Source of the DNA: Argyresthia goedartella
Taxonomy: Eukaryota; Arthropoda; Insecta; Lepidoptera; Argyresthiidae
Direction: 5' to 3'
NCBI GenBank assembly: GCA_949825045.1
Contig: OX463813.1
Location: 24,224,001-24,288,000, forward strand
Length of the DNA: 64,000 nucleotides
Each line of letters begins with the position of its first letter. Position 1 is the first letter of the stretch. The notes beneath the pieces are model-generated. The model saw only the letters and a list, made by a program, of their open reading frames with translations, did no database searches and was not told the DNA's origin. The position numbers were made by a program, and so were the translations under genes. Below, in pieces: positions 1 through 39,337 of the stretch.

Positions 1-189
1 CTTCCGACATTTTACTTCGTGTAATATTAGTGCAATTCGGACAAGTCACCTCTATGATACCTCCTTTTTATTAAAGGCCCTTAACTGCCAATGACCTCCT
101 TAGCTTTAATTTGGAAAAAATAATAGCTCTATATTTAAATATTATGATATGTAATGGGATTTCATACTTACTTACTAGACACTTTTATG
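1..189. other. Upstream DNA, no gene seen
   Basis: AT-rich and without a recognisable gene. Its last 60 bases (131-190) are repeated after the neighbouring repeat element, at 676-735. Confidence 0.5.
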
Positions 190-672
190 CTTTTATCTAC
201 ACACGTATCATAAACCCTCTTTACTGCGTACAAAAACCGCACGTTACGATCAGCATTATGTTCTTGGTAAAACTACTACTTGGTAAAAACTCGTTTCGTA
301 TCTGGAAAACTACACATTATGGTCATTATGTGTAATTTTTCTACATATAATGACATTCAAATTTCGAACGCCGACGCCCGCCTGCATGCCGCCCCTAGTT
401 TGTCTGTGAAGTTGGTACTGACATTCAAATTTCGAACGCCGACGCCCGCCTGCGTGAAGTTGGTACTACAGAACAAGCTAAACAACTGCAGAGCCACAAT
501 GCCGGTCAAACATGCGGTTCCTGTACACATCAAAGAGAGCTTATGATATGTGTGTAGATAAACTAGTGTATGTAACTGTACATAATTAGGCATTAAAACT
601 CTCGAGTGATATTATTATGAAACTCGCCGTATTAATGCCCTCCATTATGTAGCAGTCACATAAACTACTATT
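190..672 (+). repeat. Dispersed foldback-type element, family 1, copy A
   Basis: Starts with TTTTATCTACACACGTATC and ends with CACATAAACTACTA. An internal inverted copy of the left end lies at about 538-565. The element holds two direct copies of a segment containing ATTCAAATTTCGAACGCC. The same layout recurs at 5190, 20789 (reverse), 30110 and 38505. Short reading frames inside are repeat-derived. Probably a non-autonomous DNA element (MITE); no transposase is seen. Confidence 0.75.
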
Positions 673-1604
673 ATATTTTAATATTATTGATGTGTAATGG
701 GATTTCATACTTACTTCCTGGACACTTTTGCGTTTTCCTGGACACTTCTAAAAATTGTCCAGGATGAGTCACTTTCGGATGCTATCTTCACAGATGTTAT
801 GGGAACATTTCATACTATTTTTGGACATTATTAATCAAACTTAACCAAAGTGTGTGATTCAGAGTGATATATCTGACAACCAGGTTCTAATCTTGAATGT
901 TGTAGTCGCGATGTAAGGAGGTCGCATCAGCGAGGTCCAAGGAGGCATTACCATTGAAATTGATCGACTCATTTGTCCTTGTACGAATGTAGGATGTAAG
1001 TGTGTAAATTGGATAAATTATAATGAATATGAGAAATAAGGCTGAGCGGTCAAAGCAATTTATTTCAAATTTTACTTTCTGAAAATGAATGCATAACTTT
1101 CTTGAAAAAACAAACTAAGATTTAGACTATTAGTAAAAGTGTTTATTTGTGAAAAAAGTAAAGTTCCGATATTCAATAAAGTTCTGAAAATTGAGTACCG
1201 CTAAAATGTAATTTCCATACTTTTGCTTTCGTTGCGCTCCATGGTATTCCGACCACTGGTCATTATGACTAAATTAGTGACTAATCGCCAAATACACAGA
1301 CGGCTCAAATAAAGTGCCGCTTAAATGTCATACCGGCACTTTTTTCCCCAGCGAGAGTTAGTGACAGCAATGCTGAGTGTCTGTCAAACTGAGAACTAAC
1401 CAAGTTGTAAACTAAACATAAGCATTACACGTAACTCATTCATGTCATTAATTCAAACATAAATGTTTTGGCCTCGGATGTTTATATGTGTGTTATGTAG
1501 TGTGGGGCCAGAAGCAATGTATGTGCCTGTATATAAATGTTTATGTGTTTATAAATAATCACTTACGTTAAGTAAAATAACGGCGAATGCAAGTTGGACG
1601 TTGG
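673..1604. other. Intergenic, fragments of repeats only
   Basis: No gene recognised. 676-735 repeats 131-190. The segment around 1300-1330 matches one near 39758 (AAAGTGCCGCTTAAATGTCA). 1465-1560 matches the SINE body seen at 4493, 8855 and 10800. Confidence 0.5.
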
Positions 1605-1770
1605 ATACCAAGGGTTCCGTACCATCATACAAGAAAACACAAAGAAACTTTCAAAAGTGCGTGTAGTTCATTATTTGTTGCTGTAGCGGCACACTCCTGC
1701 GAAAATGTCGACTATACCCGTTTCATGAAGACAGAGTGACGGTTTTCGGGTGCGGAACCCTAAAGAAACA
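1605..1770 (+). repeat. GGGTTCCGT-type dispersed repeat, copy
   Basis: Begins with AAGGGTTCCGTACCATC and ends with TGCGGAACCCTAAAG. The same bounded unit recurs at 12268-12672, 22445-22640, 33893-34266 and 58585-58880. The family is common in lepidopteran genomes (from general knowledge). Confidence 0.6.
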
Positions 1771-2094
1771 ATGTCGTTTCTTCTGTTTTAATGTTCTTTT
1801 TACGTTGCTGATTTTCCTTACCAACAAAGGTCACCAAGCGCAAAAACAGGCGTGATCTACGTTACTGTTTTTAAATTAAGAAACACACTCACATGACATT
1901 TCTGTGCCACTCCACCTGAGAATAATACCCTGCTTATTTCATATACTTGATATATAACATCATATAGAAAATGGAGGGCTTTAGACTCTGCCCTTCTTCT
2001 TGTTCGAAACAGGCTTGAAGATATGCGTTTAATTATGTCCCAGTTAATGAATCCCATTACACAATAAGTGATTTGTCGATTGATTCGAAAGGTG

Positions 2095-2215
2095 GGTCTA
2101 CACCGGACGATCCACCGCGATCCGGATCGTTTGTGGTGTAGGGGTCTAAATAGTTACAAACGGAGTGTGGAACGCTCTGCGCACCACAAAACACAAATCA
2201 CCCGGTGTGAACCCG
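2095..2215. repeat. Short GC-rich dispersed repeat
   Basis: Contains CACCGGACGATCCACC at one end and a reverse-like CCGGTGTGAACC at the other. A diverged relative lies at 33355-33492 (CACTGGACGATCCACCAC). Probably a MITE. Confidence 0.45.
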
Positions 2216-2352
2216 GCTAAGATGAATGAAACCAATCGAATGCGCATTTATATGGACTCGTTAGAATAATTAGTTCTTTGTGTTGTGTGTGGCGGACGCG
2301 TTTGGCTGACGATCAACGTTTGACACACACTTGCTACGGATATACGGAAATG

Positions 2353-2394
2353 ACGGAAAATACTATGATATTTACGAATGTCATAGTATTTTCC
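2353..2394. repeat. Small inverted repeat
   Basis: 15-bp arms CGGAAAATACTATGA and its reverse complement flank a 12-nt loop. It lies in the sequence upstream of exon 1; no function is evident. Confidence 0.5.
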
Positions 2395-2758
2395 GGGAAC
2401 TTAAGTGAATAATTCGTGGTAATTTTGATGTGACATGAACATGAGCATACACACACATACATGACAAGACCAGCAGCCTTATGGCGTAACTCCCTGAAGT
2501 TCATAGCGAGTCTCTATGGTTCATCTCATGCTCATACAATTTCATCGATTGCGGGGTATCACCGAAGGCTTCTATCAGCTCTGAGCTTCGTGTGAACGAA
2601 CTACTAGAGTAACCAGTGTCGTGGGGACCATAATTTTCCCTCCTCGGCCGGGCTTCGACCTCTAGCTGGCCAGGTAGAGCCTTAACCACCCGGCTTCAGT
2701 GATCAGCATTTGTACCGTACTAATTGTATGATTTGCCTGGTTTTCAGGCAGCACAGAT

Positions 2759-29697
<26,939 letters not shown>

Positions 29698-29850
29698 TTG
29701 CGATTGACTTTTGGGTAGCAAAAATAATATGTGGCCAGTCTTCAAATATACTAAGAACTAGATATTTTTGTGTGCGGATGTAAGATAATGAAGATGGGTG
29801 CATGGATGCAAGAAACACTTGGTCTCCAAATCAGAAAAAAAAACAATTGG

Positions 29851-29856
29851 AATAAA
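29851..29856 (+). terminator. Candidate poly(A) signal of the glycerol-kinase-like gene
   Basis: AATAAA 154 nt after the stop codon, the first canonical hexamer downstream. The use of this site is inferred. Confidence 0.4.
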
Positions 29857-30109
29857 AGTAATATCCAAAGAAAGGTCTGTTGCCTTACCAATCTTATCAT
29901 GCAATTCTGACATGTAGGAATTACAGTTCATTTTGAACAATTGACAATTATAACAGGATTATTTGAAACGAGCTGCCGTTTATTGCGATTACGCGATGAT
30001 CGGTCATTTTTTTAAAACGATTGAAATTCCTAGATGTCAGAATTACATGATAAGGCTATGGTATTATTATCACGAAATCGGAAAGTCACAAAAATATGAA
30101 CAATAACTT

Positions 30110-30585
30110 CTTTTATCTACACACGTATCATAAACCCTCTTTACTGCGTTCAAAAACCGCACGTTACGATCAGCATTATGTTAAACTACTTGGTAAAAAC
30201 TCGTTTCGTATCAGGAAAACTACACATAATGGTCATTATGCGTAGTTTTTCTACATATAATGACATTCAAATTTCGAACGCCGACGCCCACCCGCGTGCC
30301 GTCCCTAGTTTGTCTGTGAAGTTGGTACTGACATTCAAATTTCGAACGCCCGTCTGCGTGAAGTTGGTACTAAAGAATAAGCTAAACTATTGCAGAACCA
30401 CAATGCCGGTCAAACATGCGGTTCCTGAACACATCAAAGAGAGCTTATGATATGTGTGTAGATAAACTAGTGTATGTAACTGTACATAATTAGGCATTAA
30501 AACTCTCGAGTGATATTATTATGAAACGAGCCGAACTCGAGTTTTAATGCCCTCCATTATGCAGCAGTCACAAAAACTACTATAT
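30110..30585 (+). repeat. Dispersed family 1, copy D
   Basis: Same ends and internal direct repeats as copy A, with high similarity to it. Confidence 0.75.
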
Positions 30586-32786
30586 TCTTTAGAAATTATG
30601 TTTTGAATTGATTATGACTGATATGATGAACTATCATAGACACAAAAAAGACCTCCATATGGCTCATTAGAATCACCCACTTTAAAAAAATATATTGTAC
30701 GTAGATACTAACAAAACTACGGTATTTTGTATTCGAGTTGTCACATTTTAATTTGTTTTTGATAATGAGGATAATGAGTCAATCAATCGATTATATTGGC
30801 TAAAGATGCGCTTTAGGTACCAATGTTTTTGGCTTAAAGGTTTCGGTTATATTAGAAACCATATAACAAATAATACCAAATGTGATTTATTTATATTGGT
30901 AAGGTTTGAACTGGCCTTTCTTGTTATGAAATTTAAATTAAAGAGAATAAAAAACCTAAAATTTTTGTTACGTAGTTTTGGGAAATGTGATACTTAGTTT
31001 ATTTATTTGCAGTATTGTTGTAAATAGTATGTAGGTACTTAATTGCTCAATCGATACATTTTGTAACATTAGCTGTACTTGGTTGAAGATTGCCTGTTAT
31101 CATGTTGCTAGTTTTTGAGAAAAAAAAAACGCAAAATGTGTACACAGCTTGTAAACAAAAAAACTGTATTTTTATAAAAGAGATGTATTTTTTCGGGACT
31201 GATTTTTGAACCATAGTCATGTGAGGGTTTTCTGGTAGGGAAACTTAGGAGTTTAAAAATCAAAAGCAACATTTATGTATAAGTGAGAAAATATTTTGTA
31301 TGGTTAGGATTTATAACAGTAGAAATTCATTCTTTTGTCAGTATGCTTGTCACTTCTCACTCAAAGTGTCAAATGAGACGAGTTAAACTGTTGGACATTG
31401 ACATATACTAGATTCATAGAAGGTATCGCGTAGAGATTTGGCGATAAAACCACGTTACGTCATTTTCATTTATTAGTTTTTTTCTGTTCAATGAAAATGA
31501 CGTAGTGCCTTCCCGCCACAGCTCAGAGTTGGACCATGTTAGATAGGCTATGGACATCAATAAATCAGACAGAACAGTGTTGCCATAGTAATTTATTGTG
31601 AGTGACAGTTTTAGTTGAAATTATCATCAGTTTTTAATAACGAATACTAATATAATGGTTCTTTTAAAAAATACGTTGTTATATTTTAGAATCTTTATAT
31701 TTATACTTCCATAGAAATACAATTTTATCTTGGTTCACGGCTCTTTCTAATAAAGTCCCAGCTTCCTTTGAAAACATCAATTCGTGTGAAAAAAACATTA
31801 GGTAGGTAGGTACATATTGTTGTCATTAGGTAGGTACATATTGTTGTCATTTTCAAGTATTATTTGTGAATGAGGCGTACTTAAAAATATTTCTAACTAT
31901 AATCTTATATGCATGATTTAAATCTTTTTAGTTATTCAATTGAAATAGACTGTCACTAACACATACCGTAAGACTGCTAATACAAAAGAAATTGAATAAA
32001 GTATTGTTTCATTTTTATTTGGTTTTTAATTTCACATCATTGCATTCAAATTCAGATCAAAATAAATTAGTAAAGATAATGATTTTCATAATTATTATTT
32101 TTGGTCCGACAGACAAGTAATTAGGAATTTCCGGAAATCAGGACTTAATAAGATTTTAATTTTATGACCAAGTGCTTCGAGCTCATTGATGTATGGATGT
32201 AATGTAAGTACACGTAAAGCCAATTGTGTTGGCTTCTGAATGCCGCCTGGAGGGGGTAGCGGCTGATGGGAACAAGAGAGATGATGCATGGGCTGGAGAG
32301 CGAGGTGACACCTGACTCAGAGGACAAGAAACCTGGTGCGGGCTGTAGATTCGGGGACTTCGGTGTCAGCTAGCAAACTTGTCGTTGATAGCTTGTGGTT
32401 CTTTGCAACGCATATTTGATACTATGTGGCTGTACTAAGCGTCAGCCTTTTCTAATACGGGGTGGCAGAGGCAAACGTGCGCTGATGTTTAACAAGTTAA
32501 TCAATACATATTCAAATTTGCGTAACGGGTTCATGGTCGCCTTTATTCCTTGATGGGGGGGGGGGGGGGGGGGCATCAGCATCAGCATTGTTCAATCTAG
32601 TTGCAGAAGGGGGCATAACATTCCCAGACGCCCCTACTCCTATGCTATGTTTACATAAATGTTGTATTTTTTTTTGCTTACACTGCGGAGCGGAGCTACC
32701 GCTCCGCTTCGCTACGTTCCGGTTTTGCTTCTTCTAAGTTCCAACCTTACCTATAAACCAATTGAACGAAAATGGTTAATACCATG
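30586..32786. other. Intergenic segment, no gene recognised
   Basis: AT-rich. A 26-bp tandem (GGTAGGTACATATTGTTGTC twice) lies near 31805-31852. A 19-G homopolymer spans 32555-32573. A SINE-like scrap (ATACGGGGTGGCAGAGGC) lies near 32455. Confidence 0.5.
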
Positions 32787-33327
32787 TATATGTCACCGTA
32801 AGATTGTCAAAACCGTTAGTTTATAATCTAACGTTTTCTCTCTCGTTAGCTTACAAACTATCGAATAATTGGAAACTGTACCGTACTGCTTACGAATGAA
32901 ATGCGTTAGTTCATAATAAAACCGTTAAATTGTGAACTGTCTACCGCCCAAGCCCGGCTTGATCCCGATACCGACGCTTGAATTGACTTGCCGTATTGTC
33001 ATAATGACGAAGTTCATTCTTGCCCGTTTAAACACGAAGCTGTCAAAATGAAGCCGTCGCCGATGCCGACGGGGCTCGCGCGGTCGACCCACTGGTTAAC
33101 ACTTAAATTGCAAACGAAATACCAGGGCAAACACCGCGGTAGCTTAGGTGAAGACCAGAGGTGCCGAGCGCAGCGAAGCCCCCGAACAGTCTTCGTTTTA
33201 GGTTGACATGTAAGAACAAAAGAAACGTAAATTCTAAACCCGGTCTGGTATAAAATTTGTCGATAGTTTACAAACTAAAGCGCTAGCTTAAAAACTAACG
33301 GTTTTGACAATCTTACGGTGACATATA
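32787..33327. mobile_element. MITE with about 40-bp TIRs, carrying a family 2 insertion
   Basis: Left TATATGTCACCGTAAGATTG and right CAATCTTACGGTGACATATA are exact reverse complements, with homology continuing through AAAACCGTTAGTTT. A family 2 copy lies at 33126-33240 inside. Confidence 0.85.
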
Positions 33328-33354
33328 GATGACTGCCCCAGAAATGTACAGACT

Positions 33355-33492
33355 TCTCCACACTGGACGATCCACCACGCTCCGGGTCGCGCGCGGCTGA
33401 TCGCGGGTGGTCTTTGTGTTTTGTGGTTTAGAGATCTAAATCGCTCAAACGGATACCTGCCGCGCGCGGTGGATCGTCCGCTGTCGATCCGG
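33355..33492. repeat. Relative of the repeat at 2095
   Basis: CACTGGACGATCCACCAC, with an inverted GTGGATCGTCCG at the other end; likely a small MITE. Confidence 0.5.
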
Positions 33493-33892
33493 CTATTAGC
33501 ATTTAAATATTAGATCATAAATTACTACGTCTCTATTTATTTTGTTGTATGTATTGTATGAAATAATTAATAGCTAGCTTTATTTTTCCTGTCAGTCAGA
33601 GCTAGAGTTGGGACATAGCCCCATTTGCAATAACGAAACGATAACAGTTACTTATTACCATGAGCATGAGCTTCTCTATGGTAAAAACTATAAAGGGGCA
33701 TTTACACGGCGGCTGTTGCGTTTTTCTGATGGGGGTTAGGGCCAGGGCCGTAGAGTTACTCAGTAACCTTTATTTAGGCCAGTAATGTTACCGAATCGGT
33801 AATCAGTCAATCGGTACATAATATCCGGTATTTCCTGTAAACGGCACCAGTGCTGCGACCTATCCAGCAAAGAGGTCAAGCATGATGATGAT

Positions 33893-34266
33893 TTTTAGGG
33901 TTCCGTAAAACGGGACTATTACTATGACTCCGCTGTCCGTCCATCCGTCCGTCTGTCACCAGGCTGTATCTCATGAACCGTGATAGTTAGACAGTTGAAA
34001 TTTTCGCAGATGATGTATTTCTGTTTCCGCTATAACAACAAATACTAAAAAAGAGAAAAAATATATTTATTTACCTGCAAACCACATACAAACTTATGAA
34101 TCCACCTGGTTACGTACATGGAGTGTGAAAGTAGCCGTACCAATTACATTGTAAACAATATATTGCTATGTAAAATACAAACTATTCACTCCACATCATC
34201 CCTACCACCGTATTATGGTAGGGAACTCTACGTGCGCAAGTTCGACTCGCACTTGACCGGTTTTTA
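33893..34266 (-). repeat. GGGTTCCGT-type dispersed repeat, near full, reverse
   Basis: From TTTTTAGGGTTCCGTAAAAC to TCGCACTTGACCGGTTTTTA; the reverse counterpart of 12268-12672. Confidence 0.7.
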
Positions 34267-34984
34267 TCTACTGTGACCTATTTAGTTTCTAAAACATGAT
34301 AAGTCATGGTAGAGGTCGAGGTAAGCCTCGAATTAATTATAGCCACATGCCAAGTTAGCGAGAAGTAGAAAAGACTAAGATGACGTGATGTACCTCCGCA
34401 ATCGTTGCTTGGCTACACCACTGATAACGCACCTCATGCTAAATCAAGGCGCGGTTGATGAATCAAACAAGTTGCGCTAGCAAGTAATCAAGTCCAAGAA
34501 GAATAACGAAACGTCAACAGGCAGGCATATACGATTAGTCCGGGAAACAAACAAGGGTCAAAAGTAGAAGTAGGCTAGGTAGTTAGACGCAGACATCCAA
34601 AGAAAAGAAAACGCTCGAGCAACAGCGACCAACGAAACGACGTCTGAGTGAAACAGATTTAAAAACCACAGAGTAGAAATTATTGTGGTCCGAATTGTGT
34701 AAAGTCCATTTTTCAAAATTTCGGACCGCAGGATCCTGACGCCGATTCTTTCACGCCACCTAGCGAGATTTTTGGAAGCTTTGTTTTTGAACGTAACTAT
34801 TACCGTTTCGTTATTGCAAAATATTGCTATGACCCACCTCTAACTCTTACTGACGACAGTAAAAATCACAGAATCACAGAAAATAAACTAACAACTATTT
34901 ATTCATACAAATTCTACAAACTAAATAGCGACGCAGTAATTTATTAATGGCTAGTATTTAATCGCACATTAAAAATACTGATTT
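34267..34984. other. Intergenic segment, nothing recognised
   Basis: No gene or clear repeat boundary. Confidence 0.45.
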
Positions 34985-35200
34985 GCACAGCAAAAAAGGA
35001 TCAGCAAAAACACTTTTTTATGTTTTAAATATTTTATGTGTACTCAAGTTTATGTTTCAAGTATTTCTTGGTGTTCTTGCATGTTCAACCTAACACGAAG
35101 GATAAAGGGGGCTTCGCTTCGCTCACCCCCGTTACCCTTCACCTAAGCTACCGCAGCATTTTGCCTTGAAATTTGCCGTGCAAATCAGTATTTTTTATGT
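34985..35200 (-). repeat. Family 2 repeat copy
   Basis: ATGTTCAACCTAACACGAAG, a GGGGGCTTCGCTTCGCTC block and CTTCACCTAAGCTACCGCAG in the order of copy 7229. The flanks TGCACAG and TGTGCAG repeat around it. Confidence 0.6.
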
Positions 35201-35947
35201 GCAGTTTAATATTTCCCTATATTAATTAATATTTAAATGCTTTTGGCTTGTGAGTCTTTGTTCATTGCTAAGGCAGTCGTTTAGCTGCCTTTAGCTTCAA
35301 TAATCTACTCTAGCCAATGGAAGCGGACAATCTTGAATAGGGCATCTGGGAGTATACTCATGGCCGCAGCTATGGAGATATGGAGGTTTCCTCACGGTGT
35401 TTCTATCACCGTTAACGTCCAAAAATGTATGTGCCGAGGTACAGTCAGCATCAGATATAATGTGAGCACACAAGATAGTCAAATAGATCTAATAGATATA
35501 TCATGTCGATTGTTACCAAAAAGGTACAACACTTAGTACACACAAAATGTATTACAATGCGCCCCCGTCGGCGCGGCGCGGACTTCGCGTCGTTGATCTT
35601 TAGCATAATTTTGACAATTTCCCTGTATAGATGTTTCTGGTTGTTTATGATGTGTATATATATTTGAGTAGCTTTCGTGCTCACATATGTCTGATGCTGA
35701 TTGTGCTAAATGAAATAATATATTGGTCTTCTATCCACAGAGGAGAGGTATAAACTTCTGTCGTCGATTCCTGCAGCTTTATATTTGATGGGAAGTTTCA
35801 CCATGCTAGTCGTCTCAAACGTGCTCAAGAATAGATGATAAGCGAAACTCTAACTTAGGTACTAGGTAATAAGTGTCAAGATCCGCAGTGAGTGATTCTG
35901 CAACACGGTCACATTATCTGTGCAGCTTGTTGGAATCTTATAGGTCT
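35201..35947. other. Intergenic segment, nothing recognised
   Basis: Short open frames only; a CCGCAGCTATGGAGATATGG scrap near 35363 resembles 16851. Confidence 0.45.
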
Positions 35948-36725
35948 ATTTCGACCACTTCCCATTACGATTTTTTTTTCATTTTTGTGCCGATTGGACG
36001 AGTTCCCATTATGACAAGATGCATAATGACTTCATAAAGGACGAAACACACGACGGTTTTTCTTTGTTGAGGAAAATAAATGGAATTACAAATGCCCAGG
36101 AGTCAGACCTCCCTGCATGTTCGGGTCCCTACACATTGAGCGAGCGGGCATCAGCTCTTGTAGTAAACAGACTAAAATCAACCTATGTTTGTGTGTGAGT
36201 AGTTATCTTTAGAAGTTACTACTAGCCATAGCATCGGTATATGCTGAAGGCATACTACCTGCAAGGTGCCCATTTGGGCGATAATTATGTCTGTATGATA
36301 TATATGGGAGGAGTTTGCCTGCTTACCTGACTTTACGAGCGGGCATGAACTCAGTCAATGGACATGTGCATGTGTCCGGGGGCAAATGACGCAAGCTACT
36401 ATCAGATAATTATATAAGTAAATTGATGTGAATTGAATGAATGAATTGATGTGAGTGACATTGACTTTTTGGTTCAGAAACAACCAGCCGCTAGTAACCG
36501 TTAAAAATATTTGATCAATCGGCGTTACAGGGTATTATTTAAAAAAGTATTAGGATATCTATTACTGGGAATATTTAAAATCAGTTTCTTAAAATAGGCT
36601 GTACTTTCCAAATTTAAGATAAAAAGTACCATGTACGTATATTTATTTAGCATCGTCCATTTGGAAGTGGTGTCAAATTATAAATTGTCATTATGAACCT
36701 TGCCATAATGGGAAGTGGTCGAAAT
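35948..36725. mobile_element. TIR element (TTTCGACCACTTCCCATTA ends)
   Basis: The left ATTTCGACCACTTCCCATTA and right TAATGGGAAGTGGTCGAAAT are exact inverted repeats. The interior contains a GGAGTCAGACCTCCCTGCAT segment found inverted at 42680-42705. No transposase. Confidence 0.75.
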
Positions 36726-36855
36726 GAACATAAAGGCCTGGAAAGCAATATTTAACCATAGAGCGCCGTAATGACGTCGGGAATCTAGGTCCAAAAATAT
36801 TTTGACCGTGTTATACGGTTAGATTCAAATCATACAAATTGACGTATAGCGATAG

Positions 36856-36963
36856 CATATCGATTGCTCCAAAGTGCTCAAAATGCCAGTCAGTCTACAA
36901 ACAAAACAGGCGCCGCCGATAAGTCAAATACGGCATTTGGCGGCCTTGGGAGCAATCGATATG
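36856..36963. repeat. Inverted repeat
   Basis: CATATCGATTGCTCC at 36856-36870 and its reverse complement at 36949-36963, with weaker outer pairing. Confidence 0.7.
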
Positions 36964-37177
36964 ATATGGCTATGCGTTTTCAATAAACGAATAGGGCCCC
37001 AGATTTAAATCTTGTGTATACGACTCTACCACACCCGGTAATCTACATAGAAATGATCGCGCACACACAGCCACATTCCGTTCCGCGTAAGCACACACCG
37101 CTACACGCTCACATTGCCGAGTTGCGTAGCGCAGATCTGGGACAGCGCAGGACAGGTTTGGCAATTCGCATTTATTC

Positions 37178-37945
37178 GAGTTGTGTTGCAAACTTGTCTT
37201 GCATCTTGCTCTTTATAAAGGTGACATTTAATTAGCCGACCGTATTTTGGGGAATGATAGTACCCATAATTATGAGTTGTGTTGCAAACTTGTCTTGCAT
37301 CTTGCTCTTTATAAAGGTGACATTTAATTAGCCGACCGTATTTTGGGGAATGATAGTACCCATAATTATGAGTTGTGTTGCAAACTTGTCTTGCATCTTG
37401 CTCTTTATAAAGGTGACATTTAATTAGCCGACCATATTTTGGGGAATGATAGTACCCATAATTATGAGTTGTGTTGCAAACTTGTCTTGCATCTTGCTCT
37501 TTATAAAGGTGACATTTAATTAGCCGACCGTATTTTGGGGAATGATAGTACCCATAATTATGAGTTGTGTTGCAAACTTGTCTTGCATCTTGCTCTTTAT
37601 AAAGGTGACATTTAATTAGCCGACTATATTTTGGGGAATGATAGTACCCATAATTATGAGTTGTGTTGCAAACTTGTCTTGCATCTTGCTCTTTATAAAG
37701 GTGACATTTAATTAGCCCACCGTATTTTGGGGAATGATAGTACCCATAATTATGAGTTGTGTTGCAAACTTGTCTTGCATCTTGCTCTTTATAAAGGTGA
37801 CATTTAATTAGCCGACCGTATTTTGGGGAATGATAGTACCCATAATTATGAGTTGTGTTGCAAACTTGTCTTGCATCTTGCTCTTTATAAAGGTGACATT
37901 TAATTAGCCGACCATATTTTGGGGAATGATAGTACCCATAATTAT
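37178..37945. repeat. Eight-copy 96-bp tandem repeat, open on the minus strand
   Basis: Units start at 37178 and then every 96 bp to 37850, differing at only a few positions. The minus strand stays open for 300 codons (37101-38003), giving eight 32-residue units with YGYYHSPKYGRLIKCHLY. Since 96 is a multiple of 3, one open unit guarantees a long frame, so coding status is doubtful. Confidence 0.95.
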
Positions 37946-38504
37946 GAAGAACTGTCCCCAAAAAACATATGGTCGCAAACGAAAAAAAATTTGGGTCTCC
38001 CATAATAATTTCTATTCAGCTGATCGGGTATACATTGACCCGTATCGGTATTGGTGTCATGTGAGGGACGATTTTTCCTCAAAATAATTAAATGAAACTG
38101 GCCCGACGCTTGAGCGGAACGTCTACTCTAGCCATTTGAGCCAGAGTAGGAACAGGGGTCATGGTCATCTTATTACTCAAACTTATTTATTACTAGCTGA
38201 ACCGGGCAACTTTGTACCGCATAAAATAAGATAGTAAAATGAGTTATAAGGCGCATCCCCTTAAGTGTCGCGTTGGCGGGAAAAATAGTAATGAAAAGTT
38301 ACACAGTTACATGTCGGTAAGTGGAATAGATCCGTTACTAGCCATCTATCCTTTGCGTAAAGTCCGCTTTCAGCGGCGCAACAGCGATTCTTTATTATAA
38401 GTATAGATACTATGACTCTAATATCTTTAATATAAATAAACAAACATATTAAGTGTCAGTTATCAAGATTCCTAAGACCTCTAACTTACCACAATTCCTC
38501 TTTA

Positions 38505-38997
38505 TTTTTTTATCTACACACGTATCATAAACCTCTTTACTGCGTCCAAAAATCACACGTTACGACCAGCACAATGATAAACTTCTTGGTAAAAACTCAT
38601 TTCTTATCTGAATATTGATACATTATGACCATAATATGAATATTGATACATTATGACCATAATGTACCAAAATTTGTCAAATTATGACATTCACATTTCG
38701 AACGCCCACCTCACCTGCGTGCCTAGTTTGTCTGTGAAGTTGGTACTACTGAACAAACTAAACAACTGCAGAGCAATGATCAATGCCATAATGCCGGTCG
38801 AACTTGCGGTTCCTGAACACATCAAAGAGAGCTTATGATATGTGTGTAGATAAACTAGTGTATGTAACTGTACCTACATAATTAGGCTTTAAAACTCTCG
38901 AGTGATATTATTATGAAACTCGATTTCGGCTCGTTTCAAAAACCCACTCTCGAGTTTTAATGACCTCCATTATGTAGCAGTCACATAAACTACTATT
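38505..38997 (+). repeat. Dispersed family 1, copy E
   Basis: TTTATCTACACACGTATC to CAGTCACATAAACTACTA; the first internal repeat is diverged. Confidence 0.7.
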
Positions 38998-39337
38998 ATT
39001 TATTATTATTTTGTAGCCTGCGGAATCGGCTTGTTTACATAACTGTATAGCCCCAATTGATCCGACTGCATGGTCCGTCTCATGTCACACACGCCTAGAA
39101 GCATGTTCTGTTTCACAGGTGTGATATGAGACGGAAGATGCCTGACAAACGTCTAGTTGACTTGGTGGATAGTACTGATACATATAATTCGATGTTTGTT
39201 CCTATATTAGTCTTTAGGTGGCGCTTTTGAAGCTATATTATTTAACAGATATAATTACGTCATATGGCTTAATGTATGTGGAGTGTTGAGTAAGCATTTT
39301 AGATGATATCTATAAAATTATGTGTGTTTGCACGGGT

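Noticed and set aside
280..593. Small frames in the family 1 repeats (also at 5286, 20896, 30178 and 38653)
   Set aside because: They recur in both orientations only because the repeat recurs; there is no sign of coding constraint.
37178..37945. CRISPR-like array
   Set aside because: Whole 96-bp units repeat head to tail without unique spacers, and the genome is eukaryotic; it is a minisatellite.
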